Made by a program: the position numbers and the translations under genes. From JALYGY01 sp963800975 (GTDB lineage Bacteria; Actinomycetota; Rubrobacteria; Rubrobacterales; Rubrobacteraceae): 64,000 bases of DNA. Positions 36,498 through 45,220 of this stretch are shown piece by piece. The stretch covers positions 124,001 to 188,000 of the forward strand of contig CAWDDB010000020.1 of NCBI GenBank assembly GCA_963800975.1, given 5' to 3'. The notes under the pieces were generated by a model. It saw only the letters and a list, made by a program, of their open reading frames with translations. It was not told the origin of the DNA and ran no database searches. The first letter of the stretch is position 1, and each line of letters begins with the position of its first letter.

Positions 36498-37862
36498 TCA
36501 GTTTGCGGTTGGTTCGCGTACCTCGCTCTTTTCGGCATGCTCGAAGACACTGGTGCGGAAGGTCTCCCTGGTCAGAGCAATGGAGATCACGGTGACGAGG
36601 CACATCCCTATCAGGAAGAGCGACACGGGCCAGCCGACGCCGAACGCGGACAACAGGGCCGTCGCTATAAACGGCGAGGCACCCCCGATGATAGCCCCCA
36701 TCTCGCGCCCGCCAGCGACCCCGCTGTAGCGGTTGTGCGCCTCGAACAGCTCGCAGAAGAACGCAGGCTGACTGCCCGCCATCGCGGAGTAGGCGACGCC
36801 AGCCAGGATCACTATGGAGAGCAAGATGAGAAGTGGCGAGGTGGTATCGAGGAGCCAGAAGAACGGAAACGCGAACAGGAGCGCGAAGGCGGCCCCACCC
36901 CCATAGACCGGACGGCGGCCTATGCGATCCGAGAGCGCCCCGAAGAGCGGTATCGCGAAGACCTGCACGATGGCCGCGAGCATGACGCCGATCAGGCCCA
37001 CGTTACCCGTGATTTGCAGCTGCTGAGCTATGTAGGTGAGCACGAAGGTGATGCCGATGTACAGGACCGCGTTGTCGGCAAACCGCGCGCCTATGACAGC
37101 GAGCAAGCTCTTCGGCGAGTCGCGCACCACGTCCAGAAGCGGGTTTCTGGCCACCGATTGGGTCTGTTCCAGCTCGCGGAAGACCGGCGTCTCCATGATG
37201 CGGAGCCGCAGGTACATGCCGACACCTACGACCACGATGCTCAGCAGGAAAGGTATCCTCCACCCCCACGCCAGCAGCTGCTCCGTCGGCAACGTGTTCA
37301 CCAGGGCGAAGATCCCGGTCGCGGCTATGAGCCCAATGGCGACCCCTACCTGGGACCAGCTGCCGTACAGACCGCGCTTCCCGGGGGGTGCGTGCTCGAC
37401 GGTCATGATGGCAGCGCCGGCAAACTCCGCGCCGGCTCCAAAGCCCTGAAGCATTCGCAGGATGACCAGGAGTATGGGAGCCCAAACGCCAATGGTGGCG
37501 TAGGGCGGGATGAGCCCCATCAACGTCGTGGAGATGCCCATCAACATGAGCGTGACGATCAGGATCGTCTTGCGGCCTACTTTGTCCCCGAAGTATCCGA
37601 AGACCAGTCCCCCGATAGGCCTGACGGCGAAGCCGACCGCGTAAGTTGCAAAGGCGGCCAGCGTGCCGGTTAGCGGGTCACGGCTCGGGAAGAACAGCGT
37701 ATTGAAGACCAGGGCCGCGGCCGTTGCGTAAAGGAAGAAGTCGTACCATTCGATCACGGTGCCGGCGGTGCTCGCGGAGACCACCCGGCGGATGGTGTCT
37801 GGACTGTAATCCGGCTCGTGGTTGGGCGGCCCCTCTACCTGCTCCCCATCCCTACCTGCCAA
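36498..37862 (-). CDS. MFS transporter, metabolite:H+ symporter (MHS) type
   Basis: A 454-aa, 12-helix transporter. The opening STAGTVIEWYDFFLYATAAA (about 33-52) and RPIGGLVFGYFGDKVGRK are diagnostic of the MHS group (proline/betaine, dicarboxylate and shikimate carriers). Its substrate is likely an organic acid. It is the first gene of the minus unit with the crotonase and acyl-CoA ligase (55 bases apart), so it may import their aromatic or aliphatic acid. Confidence 0.88.
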   Translation of the reverse strand: MAGRDGEQVEGPPNHEPDYSPDTIRRVVSASTAGTVIEWYDFFLYATAAALVFNTLFFPSRDPLTGTLAAFATYAVGFAVRPIGGLVFGYFGDKVGRKTILIVTLMLMGISTTLMGLIPPYATIGVWAPILLVILRMLQGFGAGAEFAGAAIMTVEHAPPGKRGLYGSWSQVGVAIGLIAATGIFALVNTLPTEQLLAWGWRIPFLLSIVVVGVGMYLRLRIMETPVFRELEQTQSVARNPLLDVVRDSPKSLLAVIGARFADNAVLYIGITFVLTYIAQQLQITGNVGLIGVMLAAIVQVFAIPLFGALSDRIGRRPVYGGGAAFALLFAFPFFWLLDTTSPLLILLSIVILAGVAYSAMAGSQPAFFCELFEAHNRYSGVAGGREMGAIIGGASPFIATALLSAFGVGWPVSLFLIGMCLVTVISIALTRETFRTSVFEHAEKSEVREPTAN

Positions 37863-37996
37863 GATCTCATCTCCGTTCTGAGGCCCGAGTGCCCCGTGCG
37901 CGATTCGGCGGCCTTCTCACCTCTGCTACGTTAGTACCAGCCCCGCCCGAGCGACGAGCCGCGTCCGACGTATAGAGCCCGACACTCGCGTACGAC

Positions 37997-39148
37997 TCAG
38001 ACGCCCGTTGCCTCTACGTTGCCGGCGAGGACCTGCAACGACTCGAAGAGGTAGTAGTCCCCCCAGATGAGCTCGTTGCGGGTCGCCAGGTCGATATGCT
38101 TGTTGTAGCAGCCCTCAGTCAGGATACCGGCCTGGCGAGAGTCATCGGGAGACGTGGGAGTCAGGTAGCCTTCCAACAGTACTTGGACCGTCTCCTGGGC
38201 AGCATCGTGGTAGCGGGAGCCAAGATCCGGGTCCGAGACCAGCTCGCTCAGCTTGAGGAGCGACGCGGCCGCTATGGCCGTCGCCGACGTGTCGCGCTCG
38301 ACATTCGGGATGTCGGGGTCCGCGAAGTCCCAGAAGGCGACGCGGTCCTCTGGCACGTGGGCCAGCCACCAGTCGGCGACGCGCGTCGCGGTGTCAAGGA
38401 ACTCGGTCCGCTCTGGCATCCACCGGGCTGAGAGCGCGTAGGCGAGCATGCCCCACGCCTGCGCCCGCGCCCACGTGCTGTCCTCGGAGTACCCCTTGTG
38501 GCTGTATCGGCGGGTCAGTTCCCCCGTCTTCGGGTCGAACGAAGCCGATTGGCACACCGATGCATCGTCCCTGATGCACAGCTCTATGTGCCGCTCCGCG
38601 TGCCGCCTCGCGACCTCCCGGTACGACCCGTCGCCCGTCATCTCGGAAGCCCAGCCAAGTAGCGCGGAGATCGACCCGACGGCATCGATGCTCGTGTCCC
38701 CGTCTCCTACGTCAGATGCTTCCTCGGCGTCCGTGCCGAGCGGTATGACATCGGCGTCCGGGTTGAACGAGGACATAAGCCCACTCGCGCCTTCGAGCGC
38801 CACGTCCTTTGCCTGGTTATCGTCGAGCAGCACCTCACCCAGCGCCGCACCGTAATAGAAAAGGAAGCTGCGAAACACCGTGTTCGAGGTCGCGCGGGGA
38901 GGCAGCGCCTCGCACCACTTCCAAGCCCACTCCCCGTACCGTTCTTCGCCCGTAGCGTGGCGGGCGAGCCACAGCTCGCCTACCCAGTGGCCACCCGTCC
39001 AGTCCCCCTGCGGGGAAGTGGTCCATTCTCCCGTATCTGGATCTGCGAAGTTCGGGAATCCGCTCTCCACGCGCCGCGCCGTATCGTCGACGCGCTCGAG
39101 CATCCTCCGGGTGCCTTCAATCCAGAGTGAAACCGCCGCTTCACTCAT
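37997..39148 (-). CDS. glycoside hydrolase family 88 (unsaturated glucuronyl hydrolase-like)
   Basis: A 383-aa (alpha/alpha)6-barrel protein. The region DTSIDAVGSISALLGWA (about 148-164) holds the catalytic-type Asp, and YSHKGYSEDSTWARAQAWGM (about 215-234) is the GH88 signature. No signal peptide is present, so it acts in the cytoplasm on imported unsaturated uronyl oligosaccharides. It lies 400 bases upstream of DUF4432 and Gfo/Idh genes of the same strand, consistent with uronate catabolism. Confidence 0.85.
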   Translation of the reverse strand: MSEAAVSLWIEGTRRMLERVDDTARRVESGFPNFADPDTGEWTTSPQGDWTGGHWVGELWLARHATGEERYGEWAWKWCEALPPRATSNTVFRSFLFYYGAALGEVLLDDNQAKDVALEGASGLMSSFNPDADVIPLGTDAEEASDVGDGDTSIDAVGSISALLGWASEMTGDGSYREVARRHAERHIELCIRDDASVCQSASFDPKTGELTRRYSHKGYSEDSTWARAQAWGMLAYALSARWMPERTEFLDTATRVADWWLAHVPEDRVAFWDFADPDIPNVERDTSATAIAAASLLKLSELVSDPDLGSRYHDAAQETVQVLLEGYLTPTSPDDSRQAGILTEGCYNKHIDLATRNELIWGDYYLFESLQVLAGNVEATGV

Positions 39149-39484
39149 CCTTAATACTACCCCCTACCGCCACCGACTAATTTGTCAGCTTAGCAGCACA
39201 TAAACCTAGCATCAATCTGATGTCGGATCCAACACATCAGCAACACTCCTTCTATGCGTAGCGTCTGACCGGTGAAGTTGGAGGCCAGATCGCCGACCGA
39301 GGACGCCACGGCGTCGACGAAATCCTGCGGCTACCGACTGTGGTCGAGCCGGTGATCTGGGCATCCTATCCAAACAAGGCGATGATTACGCTCACGCTTG
39401 CGTACTTCGCGGCTGTGGCGGGTCGGTCCTGCACCCGCTGATCGGGCGCCGTATCGAACCCGGTCAGCTGATCCGAGATCCGAT
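39149..39484. other. 336-base gap with promoter-like DNA and a decayed plus-strand fragment
   Basis: The first 90 bases are AT-rich and hold a weak minus-strand promoter for GH88 (TTGATG, 17-base spacer, TAAGCT). From about 39270 to 39488 the plus strand has coding-like pieces in two frames (VDEILRLPTVVEPVIWASYP, NKAMITLTLAYFAAVAGRS, then HPLIGRRIEPGQLIRDPI). It looks like a broken gene fragment of unknown family. Confidence 0.3.
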
Positions 39485-40585
39485 CTAACCCTCCCCGCAT
39501 TTGTCCACGCGCGCGCCGAACTCGCGTATCTGATGCTCACCCTGGAGGACACCGAGTTCGAGATCGTAGCTACGCTTCTCGCCGGGACCCAGTTCGATCA
39601 GCTCGCCTCGCTCCCTCGCGTCGAGCCGACCGGCGGTCCTGTTGGTGCTTGGCTCGATCCCCACCACGTACGTCCCTTCGCCGAGCATACGCCAGACGAA
39701 GTGGTGCGGGAACTGCTCACGGTCGTAGAGCTGGTAGAGGCCGAGACCGGCCTCGCGGTTGACGATCGCTACCGGCACGGTTCCGTCGGGCTCCGAGGCC
39801 AGCTCGTGCTCGAAGACCTGCTCGACGTAGCGGGCTTCGGGGGCGAGAAGCCTGTCGTATCCCTCCGCCGGGTAATCGCCGCGGGCGGCAACGCTGGTGG
39901 CGGGCGCGAGCAGCTCCGAGCCCTCGTCGACGACGGGGAAGCCCACGTTGACGTGGTAGAGGTACATGTGCGGGGTGCGGGCGTACCCGACGTTCTCGAC
40001 CTCGTCGTGGAGCCTCAGGCGCGACTCTCCCACCTTCGCCTCGATCCTGCGCCGCAGCAGCAGGTGCTCCCCGAAGACGGCGGCTTGCAGGATCTCCCCC
40101 TCCGCCCAGAGCAGGCACTCGTCCCCTTCCCAGCGCTCGCCGTAGCCTACGAGTCGGGCCGGGCGGTTGGAGATGCGCCCGTGCAGACCGAACGTTTCTG
40201 TCTCCTTGGGTGGGTAGTCGTAGTGCTCTGCCGTATCCTCGGCCATGAACAGCGCGTGCTCCAGGCCGCAGGTCGCGAGCAAGCCCCCGCCGAAGGTACG
40301 GAAGAAACCCAGACCCTCCGGCTCGTGGTACCAGGGGCCGGCGAAGCCGACCCCCGACTGCCATCCGAGGGAACGCCCCGAGACTTCGCACCTTCCTACG
40401 TCGAAGGCGCGGTCAACAACGACGTCGAACGAGAAGCCGGTGCCGGTGCGATACTCCAGCACGCGCACGCCGCGCTCGGCGCCATCGCCCAGGGTGACGA
40501 GGCGCACGCCAGCCACCTGCTCCAGACGGCCCACGCGGCGCAACAGGTCCTCACGCCGGTAGCCTCTATCCCAGAGCCACGGCAT
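39485..40585 (-). CDS. aldose 1-epimerase family protein (DUF4432)
   Basis: A 366-aa galactose-mutarotase-like beta-sandwich. The region FGLHGRISNRPA (about 145) and MYLYHVNVGFPVVDEGSELL (about 210-229) fit DUF4432, and a late EPSTNR motif is typical. It probably converts sugar anomers or binds sugar acids. The ATG at 40585 begins MPWLWDRGY; upstream in-frame sequence is basic and unrelated. It follows the Gfo/Idh gene by 81 bases. Confidence 0.85.
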   Translation of the reverse strand: MPWLWDRGYRREDLLRRVGRLEQVAGVRLVTLGDGAERGVRVLEYRTGTGFSFDVVVDRAFDVGRCEVSGRSLGWQSGVGFAGPWYHEPEGLGFFRTFGGGLLATCGLEHALFMAEDTAEHYDYPPKETETFGLHGRISNRPARLVGYGERWEGDECLLWAEGEILQAAVFGEHLLLRRRIEAKVGESRLRLHDEVENVGYARTPHMYLYHVNVGFPVVDEGSELLAPATSVAARGDYPAEGYDRLLAPEARYVEQVFEHELASEPDGTVPVAIVNREAGLGLYQLYDREQFPHHFVWRMLGEGTYVVGIEPSTNRTAGRLDARERGELIELGPGEKRSYDLELGVLQGEHQIREFGARVDKCGEG

Positions 40586-40666
40586 CAGCTCACCACCATC
40601 CGACTTCGACCTCGATCGTCTGGCCGACGGTCGAGAACGCGACGGGACACGCCGGTCCAAGGGCGC

Positions 40667-41766
40667 TCAAGTAGCGGCCTCCTCTGGCATCGTCTCCGAG
40701 AGGTAGACCGCACGGCCCTCACGCCCGGAGCGGTACGCGGCCTCGACCAGAGCCATGGTACCGATGGTGGTGCGGCCGGAGATCTCCGGCTCGGCGTCGT
40801 TCTGGATTGCCCGCATAAGCTGGCCCATGGTCCCCTTGAAAGCCTGGGGGAACCAGCAATCCTCCCAACGCGGTCTCTCCCACTCTCCGTCCATCGCCCT
40901 TGTCGTCCAATCGATGGTCGAGGGGCTACCATCCGGGTAATCGGGCCAGCCGATCGTGCCCTTCGCGACACCCTCCGTTCCTTCGACGCGCCACTCGATG
41001 CGGTGATCCACCCAGGTGAAGCAGTTGTCGAGCCCGATCACCCTCAGGTCGTTCGCGTACTCGAGGATGTAGAACGCCATCCCGTCCTCGTGCGGGAAGT
41101 CGTGGCTGGGATCGGGGCGGAAGGAGACGATGATCCTCTCCGGGTCGCCGAACAGGTAGCGAAAGGCGTCGAGGTGGTGGATGGACATGTTGAGAAGCGC
41201 GATCCGGCCGTACGGCTTTATGAAGTCCTGCCAGTGCGGCCTTGCGTTCATCACGATCTCGGCCACCACCGGCTCTCCAAGCCTGCCCGCATCCAGCAGG
41301 GTCTTGAGGGCCCGCATGGACTGATCGTAGCGCATGTTGTGGTTGACGCCGAGCTTGATGCCGGCGTCGTCGCAGAGCCGCACCATCTCGGCGGCTTCGT
41401 CGAGGGTAAAGGCCACGGGCTTCTGTGCCAGGATGCCCTTGATATGTGGCCTGTTCACCGCCTCCCGCACGATGCCAAGCTGCTGGTCCGGCGGGAACGC
41501 GATGTCCAGGATCTCGACTCGCTCATCGTCGAGTAGCTCCTGCCACGTGTCGTGGACCGTCCCGATGCCATGCTCCTCGGCGGCCGCCCTGGCGTGCGCC
41601 GGGGTGCGCGAGGCGATAGCGACTACGTCGAAGCCAGCTTCGGCGTACGAGACCAGGTGGATGTCTTTCATGATAAAGCCGCCCCGATGCAGCCGATCCC
41701 GTAGTCCGTCTTCGGCGGGAGGTCCGGGCCGACGCTTTCGGCGAGGTCCAGCGTGTCTTCGGCCAT
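40667..41766 (-). CDS. Gfo/Idh/MocA family oxidoreductase, frameshifted near the start
   Basis: About 366 aa. The gene starts at ATG 41766 (MAEDTLDLAESVGPDLPPKT, SD GAGGGG). One base has been lost near 41682, inside the dinucleotide motif: GIGCIGAGF is split, and the rest runs in another frame from GFIMKDIHL. Later features are AQKPVAFTLDEAAEMVRLCD with the conserved Lys-Pro, and MSIHHLDAFRYLFG. The family oxidises sugars, inositols and related compounds with NAD(P). It lies 9 bases after an isomerase gene in one operon. Confidence 0.85.
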
Positions 41767-41775
41767 GGGTTCCCC

Positions 41776-42621
41776 TCAGGCCCTCGCGCCGTCTCGGACG
41801 TCGAGATCGTCCATTATGCTTGCCGTCTCCCGGTAAGCTTCCTCGACCCACTCGACTATCTGGTCGGGGTCGGGGGAGTACTCGAGCTCGATCGAGACCG
41901 TCCCCGAGTAGCCGGTATCGACGATGGCCTGGAGGTACTCCTTGATCGGGGTAACGCCTCTCCCCGCTGGCAGGTCACCGTGCTTCTCGCCGTCGCAGTC
42001 GGAGAGGTGGATGTGGCCGATCATGCCGCGGAGCTTGCTCACGTCGTCGAAGGACGCGTGCGAGAGATGGAGATGCGAGATGTCCGCGTTGGCCTTCACC
42101 GCTGGGTGGTCCACCTCGCGGATAAAGCGGGCAAGCTCATCCACGTCCTTGACCAGCGCCTGGGAGAACGGCTCAAGCTCGATCACGACCTCGAGGCCCC
42201 TGGATTGCGCGTACTCCCCCAGGCCCCTTACGCGCTCCACGGCGAAGTCCCAGATCGCCTCGTTCGGGAACACCTCGCCATCCCAGAAGTACTCGCCGAT
42301 TACGAGCAGCAGGTTGCGGGCACCGAGGTAAGCCCCCTGATCGATGTACGCCCTGGCGCGGTCCATCGCGAAGCGCTCCACGGAAGGATTGAAGTCGACC
42401 AGGCCGAAGTTCACGCAGACGACCGAGCGGATCGGGAGCCCGACCTCGTCGCAGGTCTCCTTGATCAAGCGCCGCGTCGCGTCGTCGATGTCCAGGGGAT
42501 CCTCGAATATATCGTAGGAGTCGAACCCGATCTCCTTGGCCCTGCGGATGCCCTCTTCGAGGCCTACCTTCGTGCCGAGCCAGGTCGAGCTGATCATGCC
42601 TAGCTCCAGATTGTTCGCCAC
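41776..42621 (-). CDS. sugar phosphate isomerase/epimerase (TIM barrel)
   Basis: A 281-aa xylose-isomerase-like TIM-barrel protein with metal-ligand regions VIELEPFSQ (about 145), ANADISHLHLSH (about 180), HIHLSDCDGEKHGD (about 205) and SIELEYSPD (about 250). The GTG at 42621 (MANNLELG) follows GGGGAAG. It is the first gene of the isomerase - Gfo/Idh - DUF4432 - GH88 unit, divergent from an SDR gene. Confidence 0.86.
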   Translation of the reverse strand: MANNLELGMISSTWLGTKVGLEEGIRRAKEIGFDSYDIFEDPLDIDDATRRLIKETCDEVGLPIRSVVCVNFGLVDFNPSVERFAMDRARAYIDQGAYLGARNLLLVIGEYFWDGEVFPNEAIWDFAVERVRGLGEYAQSRGLEVVIELEPFSQALVKDVDELARFIREVDHPAVKANADISHLHLSHASFDDVSKLRGMIGHIHLSDCDGEKHGDLPAGRGVTPIKEYLQAIVDTGYSGTVSIELEYSPDPDQIVEWVEEAYRETASIMDDLDVRDGARA

Positions 42622-42843
42622 TCGCTTCCCCTTTCCCCTGCCAGCCCGGTGGCCGGTTACCAACTCTTTTCAGTCTAACCGCAATCCGGCAGCTGCACCT
42701 CCTCCGGGGATCTCGGCTCACCCGCGGCCTTCATGTCGCCCGGTCTCCCCGGCGATAGAGGTGGGTAGCTTCGCAAGCCTTCTGCGTCTAACCTTACGAG
42801 TTGGGAGCGCGGGGGATCTTAAGCAATCGTGCTCGGGAAGGGA

Positions 42844-42915
42844 GTGACGGTGCGGGTGGAGAACAAAGGGGGCGCACAGCACGGTGAACAGGCGAGAGTG
42901 GGGATAGGGGGCTAA
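42844..42915 (+). CDS. possible 23-aa leader peptide before an SDR gene
   Basis: A GTG-started frame of 23 codons (MTVRVENKGGAQHGEQARVG...) ends with TAA directly against the TTG start of the SDR (TAATTG). No separate strong SD is visible, only GGAAGGGA touching the GTG. It might couple translation, or be chance. Confidence 0.2.
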   Translation: MTVRVENKGGAQHGEQARVGIGG

Positions 42916-43719
42916 TTGTCTGAGAGAGCGTCTGGTGCGGCCGGCTGGCCCGAGGACATTGCCCAGATCTTCCGGCTCGACGACCAGCGCGCCGTCGTTA
43001 CGGGGGCGGCTTCGGGTCTCGGGCAGGCCATAGCCCTCGGCTTCGCGAGCTTCGGGGCCGACGTCGCCTGCCTGGACATCGACCTCGAGGGCGCCCAGGA
43101 GACGGCAAGGAAGATCTCCGAGATTGGCAGGCAGAGCACGGCGACAGGGTTCGACGTCAGGGACTGGGAGAGCGTCCGCTCCGCCGCGGACGAGGCCCAG
43201 GAGTGGGCCGGGCGGATCGACGTTGCCGTCAACGTCCCCGGCGTCAACCTCCGCAAACCCACGCTCGAGCTGGAGCCCGAGGAGTTCGCCGAGGTGCTCG
43301 ACGTGAACATCAAGGGGTTGTTCCACTGCGCCAGGGCCTTCGGGGCGCTCATGGTCCCGAACGGGCGGGGCAAGATCATCAACATGGCCTCCATCTTCGG
43401 CCTTGTCGCCATGCAACGCCAGGCGGCTTACGCCTCGAGCAAGGGCGCCGTCGTGCAGCTAACGAAGGTGCTCGCGCTCGAGCTCGCTCAGCACGGCGTC
43501 CAGGTCAACGCCCTGGCCCCGGCCTACTTCACCACCCCCCTCGTGCGCCAGATCATGGAAGACCGAGAATGGTACGAGGACGTCGTGGGGAGGGTGCCGC
43601 AGGGCAGGTTCGGGGAGGTGTGGGAGATAGTGGGGCCGGCGGTGTTCCTGGCCTCCCGGGCCTCGAGCTTCGTGAGCGGGACCGTGCTGGTCGTCGACGG
43701 GGGCTGGACAGCACAATAG
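42916..43719 (+). CDS. SDR family oxidoreductase
   Basis: A 267-aa short-chain dehydrogenase with cofactor motif GAASGLG (about 32-38), Ser in MASIFG and the YASSK catalytic pair. The usual NNAG stabilising motif reads NVPG. The sequence is closest in style to 2-deoxy-gluconate/gluconate 5-dehydrogenases. TTG is the only available start after the SD (AGGGGG). It is divergent from the isomerase operon and could oxidise a uronate-derived intermediate. Confidence 0.85.
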   Translation: MSERASGAAGWPEDIAQIFRLDDQRAVVTGAASGLGQAIALGFASFGADVACLDIDLEGAQETARKISEIGRQSTATGFDVRDWESVRSAADEAQEWAGRIDVAVNVPGVNLRKPTLELEPEEFAEVLDVNIKGLFHCARAFGALMVPNGRGKIINMASIFGLVAMQRQAAYASSKGAVVQLTKVLALELAQHGVQVNALAPAYFTTPLVRQIMEDREWYEDVVGRVPQGRFGEVWEIVGPAVFLASRASSFVSGTVLVVDGGWTAQ

Positions 43720-43812
43720 GCATCGAGCTTCAGGATTCGGGTTCCGATGGCTCGGGGCGCCCGCACTTTATGGCTCGTACGGCCGGGGTCTGGATGTGGG
43801 ATCTCTGGGGCG

Positions 43813-44832
43813 CTATGGGAGCAGGACGCTGGGTTCGGCTCGAAGCGGGAGGGCGCGCGCTCCGAGCAAGCCGCGGAAGGCGACCAGAGAACCCAATAGC
43901 TCTTCGGATTCGACGCGTCTGGTTATGAAGACGATCCGGGAGCGGCGGTCCTCGTCTGGCCACTCGTCAAGGTGCTCGGGCGTATGGATGATGTGCTGCA
44001 CACCGTTGATGACGACGGGTCCCGCCTCGCCGACGTCGAGGAGACCCTTTACGCGCAACACGTCCTCGCCCCTGGCGTCGAGCAGCATGCTTAACCAGAT
44101 CCCGAACGCCGTCCAGTCGACGGACCCGTCGAAGGTAACCGAGACGGAATGGGTATCTCCCACGTCGTGGGTGTCACCGTGTCCCGCGGCAAGCGGCACC
44201 GCGTGCGTCCCCGCTCCGTCCGGGCGGAAGAGCTCGTCGACGTCCACCTCGCCGAGAGCGGCCTCGAAGACCCGGGCCGACGGGTTCATCCTGCCAAGCC
44301 GCGACATCAGGGCCCGCCCGGAAACCGGCCCCGCCAGGTCCGTCTTGGTCACGACTATCCTGTCAGCCGCCGCGACCTGCCTGACCGACTCGGGGTTGCG
44401 CTCCAGGTGCAGGGCGCCGTTGATGGCGTCCACGGTTGTCAGGACCAGGTCCACCGAGAAGTGGTGTTGCAGGACGGGGTCGGCGTAGACCGTGTGGAGG
44501 ATGGGAGCAGGGTCCGCCAGGCCCGTCGTCTCGATAACCACGCGATCCAGAGCCGGTATCTCGCCCCTCTGATCCAGGTCGAGAAGCTCCATGAGGGCCC
44601 CGACCAGGTCCTCCCGGGTTGAGCAGCACAAGCAGCCGCTCCCTAGCAGGACCGTGCGCTCGTCAACCCGGCGCAGGAGGTGGTGGTCCAGCCCGACCTC
44701 GCCGAACTCGTTGACGAGTACGGCCGTGTTGGCCATCGCCGGCTGCGTTAGCACCTTCCCAAGCAGCGTCGTCTTGCCGCTGCCCAGAAATCCGGTCACG
44801 ACCGTTACGGGCCGCCTGGTCCCGCCCCGCAC
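43813..44832 (-). CDS. CobW-like GTP-binding metallochaperone (G3E family)
   Basis: A 339-aa G3E GTPase. Walker A is GFLGSGKTT (about 14-22), the metal-binding GCLCC motif is near 66-70, Walker B-like ETTGLADP follows, and the guanine motif is TKTD. The C-terminal CobW domain covers about 230-325. His/Asp-rich GHGDTHDVGDTHS (about 215) may bind metal. It probably delivers Zn2+ or Co2+ to a metalloenzyme; nearby candidates are the deacetylase and amidohydrolases. It lies 4 bases from a CxxC gene upstream. Confidence 0.9.
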   Translation of the reverse strand: MRGGTRRPVTVVTGFLGSGKTTLLGKVLTQPAMANTAVLVNEFGEVGLDHHLLRRVDERTVLLGSGCLCCSTREDLVGALMELLDLDQRGEIPALDRVVIETTGLADPAPILHTVYADPVLQHHFSVDLVLTTVDAINGALHLERNPESVRQVAAADRIVVTKTDLAGPVSGRALMSRLGRMNPSARVFEAALGEVDVDELFRPDGAGTHAVPLAAGHGDTHDVGDTHSVSVTFDGSVDWTAFGIWLSMLLDARGEDVLRVKGLLDVGEAGPVVINGVQHIIHTPEHLDEWPDEDRRSRIVFITRRVESEELLGSLVAFRGLLGARALPLRAEPSVLLP

Positions 44833-44836
44833 GAGC

Positions 44837-45208
44837 CTACCCGCTGTCCGCCGCGGCGCGATCCTGCTCTCCGCCCAGTGCCTCGCGCAGGATCGGGTCG
44901 AGGGGGTCCGGGGTCCGGCCCGCTAGCCTCGCCGCGGCCGGCCAGAGGGAGCCGAGGTCCTGAACTATCTCCGAGCGCCCCTTGCGGTCGCGCACCACGT
45001 ACTTGCTCCCGCCCCAGTCGTCGACCTTCAGGCCGTAGTGACGCAGTACCTCGTTGGTGAGGGCGACCCTGTGGGCGCGGTCCCGGCGCCGGTCGCCCTG
45101 CAACGCGGCCGGGTCGGAGCCTGCCGCGGCGGCCCGCGCCCGGTCCTCGAGATGCCGGTCGGTCCAGTGGACCCGAGCGACGAAATCCTGTCCGCAGAGC
45201 ACGCACAT
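44837..45208 (-). CDS. CxxC zinc-ribbon-like small protein, partner of CobW
   Basis: A 123-aa protein beginning MCVLCGQDFVARVHWTDRHL, a likely zinc site made of CxxC plus two His. Residues 50-90 are a conserved-looking block (ALTNEVLRHYGLKVDDW, RKGRSEIVQDLGSLWPAA). I recall unnamed proteins of this type next to CobW genes but cannot give a family name. It may be a metal acceptor for the GTPase. Confidence 0.6.
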   Translation of the reverse strand: MCVLCGQDFVARVHWTDRHLEDRARAAAAGSDPAALQGDRRRDRAHRVALTNEVLRHYGLKVDDWGGSKYVVRDRKGRSEIVQDLGSLWPAAARLAGRTPDPLDPILREALGGEQDRAAADSG

Positions 45209-45220
45209 AGAAGGAGTCCC

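Noticed and set aside
39398..41536. A 712-codon open frame on the plus strand, the longest in the region.
   Set aside because: It is antisense to DUF4432 and Gfo/Idh genes with intact motifs; composition typical of a shadow frame.
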